Part shown: piece by piece, positions 4,217 through 5,348 of the stretch
Layout of the letters: every line of letters starts with the position of its first letter
Position numbering within the stretch: the first letter of the stretch is position 1
NCBI GenBank assembly: GCA_026785785.1
Contig: JAJAZI010000187.1
Span: 1 to 5,348, forward strand
Length of the DNA: 5,348 nt
Source: Microbacteriaceae bacterium
GTDB lineage: Bacteria; Actinomycetota; Actinomycetes; Actinomycetales; Microbacteriaceae
Reading direction: 5' to 3'
The notes under the pieces: generated by a model
The model's database searches: none
What the model saw: the letters and a program-made list of their open reading frames with translations, nothing else
Told to the model about the DNA's origin: nothing
Program-made: the position numbers and the translations under genes

Positions 4217-5348
4217 ATGACGTTCATCCTCGACCCCGCCCAGCCCGCCAGCGGACAGTCCCGCCTGCTCGAGGGACTCAACCCGGCGCAGCGCGTCGCT
4301 GTCGAGTACCGCGGCCCCGCCCTCCTCATCGTCGCGGGGGCAGGGTCGGGCAAGACGAGCGTGCTGACCCGCCGCATCGCCGGTCTGCTCGAGTCGGGCG
4401 AGGCGTGGCCCAGCCAGATCCTCGCGATCACCTTCACCAACAAGGCCGCCGCCGAGATGCGCGAGCGCGTGCAAGAACTCGTCGGCCGGGGCGCCGAGGG
4501 TATGTGGATCTCGACCTTCCACTCGGCGTGCGTGCGCATCCTCCGGCGCGAGGCCGAGCACTTCGGCTTCACCAAGAACTTCACGATCTACGACTCCGCC
4601 GACAGCCGCGCGCTGCTCAAGCGGATCATCAAGGACCTGAATGCCGACACCTTCGGCTTCACGGTGAGTTCGGCATCCGGCCGCATCTCCAAGCTCAAGA
4701 ATGAGCTGCAGGATGTGGAGTCGTTCGCCCGCGGCGCCAACTTCAACGACCCGACCGAGGCGATGTTCCTCGAGATCTTCCGGGCCTACACGCGCAGCCT
4801 CTCACGCGCGAACGCGTTCGACTTCGACGACCTCATCGGGCAGACCGTGTACCTGTTCCGCGCCTTCCCCCAGGTCGCGGCGCTCTACCAGCGGCGCTTC
4901 CGGCACATCCTCGTCGACGAGTACCAGGACACCAACCACGCCCAGTACGCTCTCATCCGCGAACTCACCAGGGCGCCGCGCACCGATCTGCTCGCCGGCG
5001 CAACGGGATTCGACGGACGGATGCTGAGCGACCCGACCCGCGAGCTCGCGCCAGCCTCGCTCACGGTGGTCGGTGACTCCGACCAGTCGATCTACGCCTT
5101 CCGCGGAGCGGACATCCGCAACATCGTTGAGTTCGAGCGGGACTTCTCCGGAGCCGAGGTCGTGCTGCTCGAGCAGAACTACCGCTCGACCCAGAACATC
5201 CTCAGCGCCGCGAACGCCGTCATCTCGAACAACTTCGACCGCAAGGACAAGAAGCTCTTCACGACCGTCGGCGACGGCGAGAAGATCGTCGGGTTCACCG
5301 GCTACAGCCAGCACGACGAGGCGCAGTTCATCGCCGACGAGATCGTCA
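4217..5348 (+). CDS. pcrA: ATP-dependent DNA helicase, PcrA/UvrD1 type (N-terminal part, runs off the right edge)
   Basis: The frame is open from ATG 4217 to the end: 377 codons, a little under half the usual length of about 750-850. Superfamily 1A helicases of this type unwind DNA 3' to 5' in excision repair and replication-restart work. Visible motifs in order: Q motif LNPAQR (21-26); Walker A AGAGSGKT (40-47, Lys46); Ia ITFTNKAAAEM (71-81); Ib-region STFHS (99-103); TIYDSADSRALL, a PcrA-like segment; FDFDDLI; motif II VDEYQDTN (233-240); motif III VVGDSDQSIYAFRGA (284-298); motif IV LEQNYRS (318-324). All expected residues of these motifs are intact. Between motifs II and III a linker of about 30 residues (251-281) is longer than in B. 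subtilis PcrA. The start is chosen for the -10 box nine bases upstream and good spacing to the Q motif. UvrD2 or another UvrD paralogue is less likely from the PcrA-like segment, but the C-terminal half is not visible. Confidence 0.9.
   Translation, partial: MTFILDPAQPASGQSRLLEGLNPAQRVAVEYRGPALLIVAGAGSGKTSVLTRRIAGLLESGEAWPSQILAITFTNKAAAEMRERVQELVGRGAEGMWISTFHSACVRILRREAEHFGFTKNFTIYDSADSRALLKRIIKDLNADTFGFTVSSASGRISKLKNELQDVESFARGANFNDPTEAMFLEIFRAYTRSLSRANAFDFDDLIGQTVYLFRAFPQVAALYQRRFRHILVDEYQDTNHAQYALIRELTRAPRTDLLAGATGFDGRMLSDPTRELAPASLTVVGDSDQSIYAFRGADIRNIVEFERDFSGAEVVLLEQNYRSTQNILSAANAVISNNFDRKDKKLFTTVGDGEKIVGFTGYSQHDEAQFIADEIV

Noticed and set aside
3779..4561. 260-codon minus-strand open frame spanning the repeat element and helicase start
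   Set aside because: Half is antisense to the helicase Walker A region and the rest is translated repeat; no start signal or homology was recognised.

Overview
The window is high-GC DNA with GC-ending codons and densely packed genes. It looks like an actinobacterium, probably a member of the Micrococcales/Microbacteriaceae. That placement is an inference from base composition, the apparent leaderless starts behind TAnnnT -10 boxes, the actinobacterial-type Bax inhibitor-1 protein and a PcrA/UvrD1-like helicase. No taxonomic search was possible.

Layout. (1) 2-829 (+): the 3' part of a secreted SGNH/GDSL hydrolase whose start lies left of the window. (2) 841-2787 (-): a convergent three-gene operon, read right to left. 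It holds a tail-anchored zinc-ribbon protein, a six-helix membrane protein of unknown function, and a Bax inhibitor-1/YccA-family membrane protein, and it ends in a strong intrinsic terminator (868 to 841). All three products are membrane-associated. (3) 2788-2831: a 44-bp divergent promoter region. (4) 2832-3830 (+): a cytoplasmic GlpQ-type glycerophosphodiester phosphodiesterase. (5) 3831-4216: a 386-bp gap dominated by a symmetric repeat element, with four 17-bp units at exact 33-bp spacing facing right, a 96-bp centre, then four units at exact 33-bp spacing facing left. (6) 4217-5348 (+): the N-terminal part of a PcrA/UvrD1-like DNA helicase that runs off the right edge.

How the genes relate. 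The zinc-ribbon and six-helix genes are one base apart and look translationally coupled. The Bax inhibitor gene follows after 49 bp, with its own good ribosome binding site and possibly its own promoter. The phosphodiesterase would release glycerol-3-phosphate from deacylated phospholipid, which would fit a loose membrane-maintenance theme, but no shared pathway is demonstrated. The helicase is unrelated DNA-repair housekeeping.

The two things most worth checking are the mirror-symmetric 33-bp-period array between the phosphodiesterase and helicase genes, and the missing in-frame stop codon of the Bax inhibitor gene. That frame runs through its own terminator and 536 bases further, antisense to the hydrolase gene. 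No tRNA, rRNA, insertion sequence or CRISPR array was seen.
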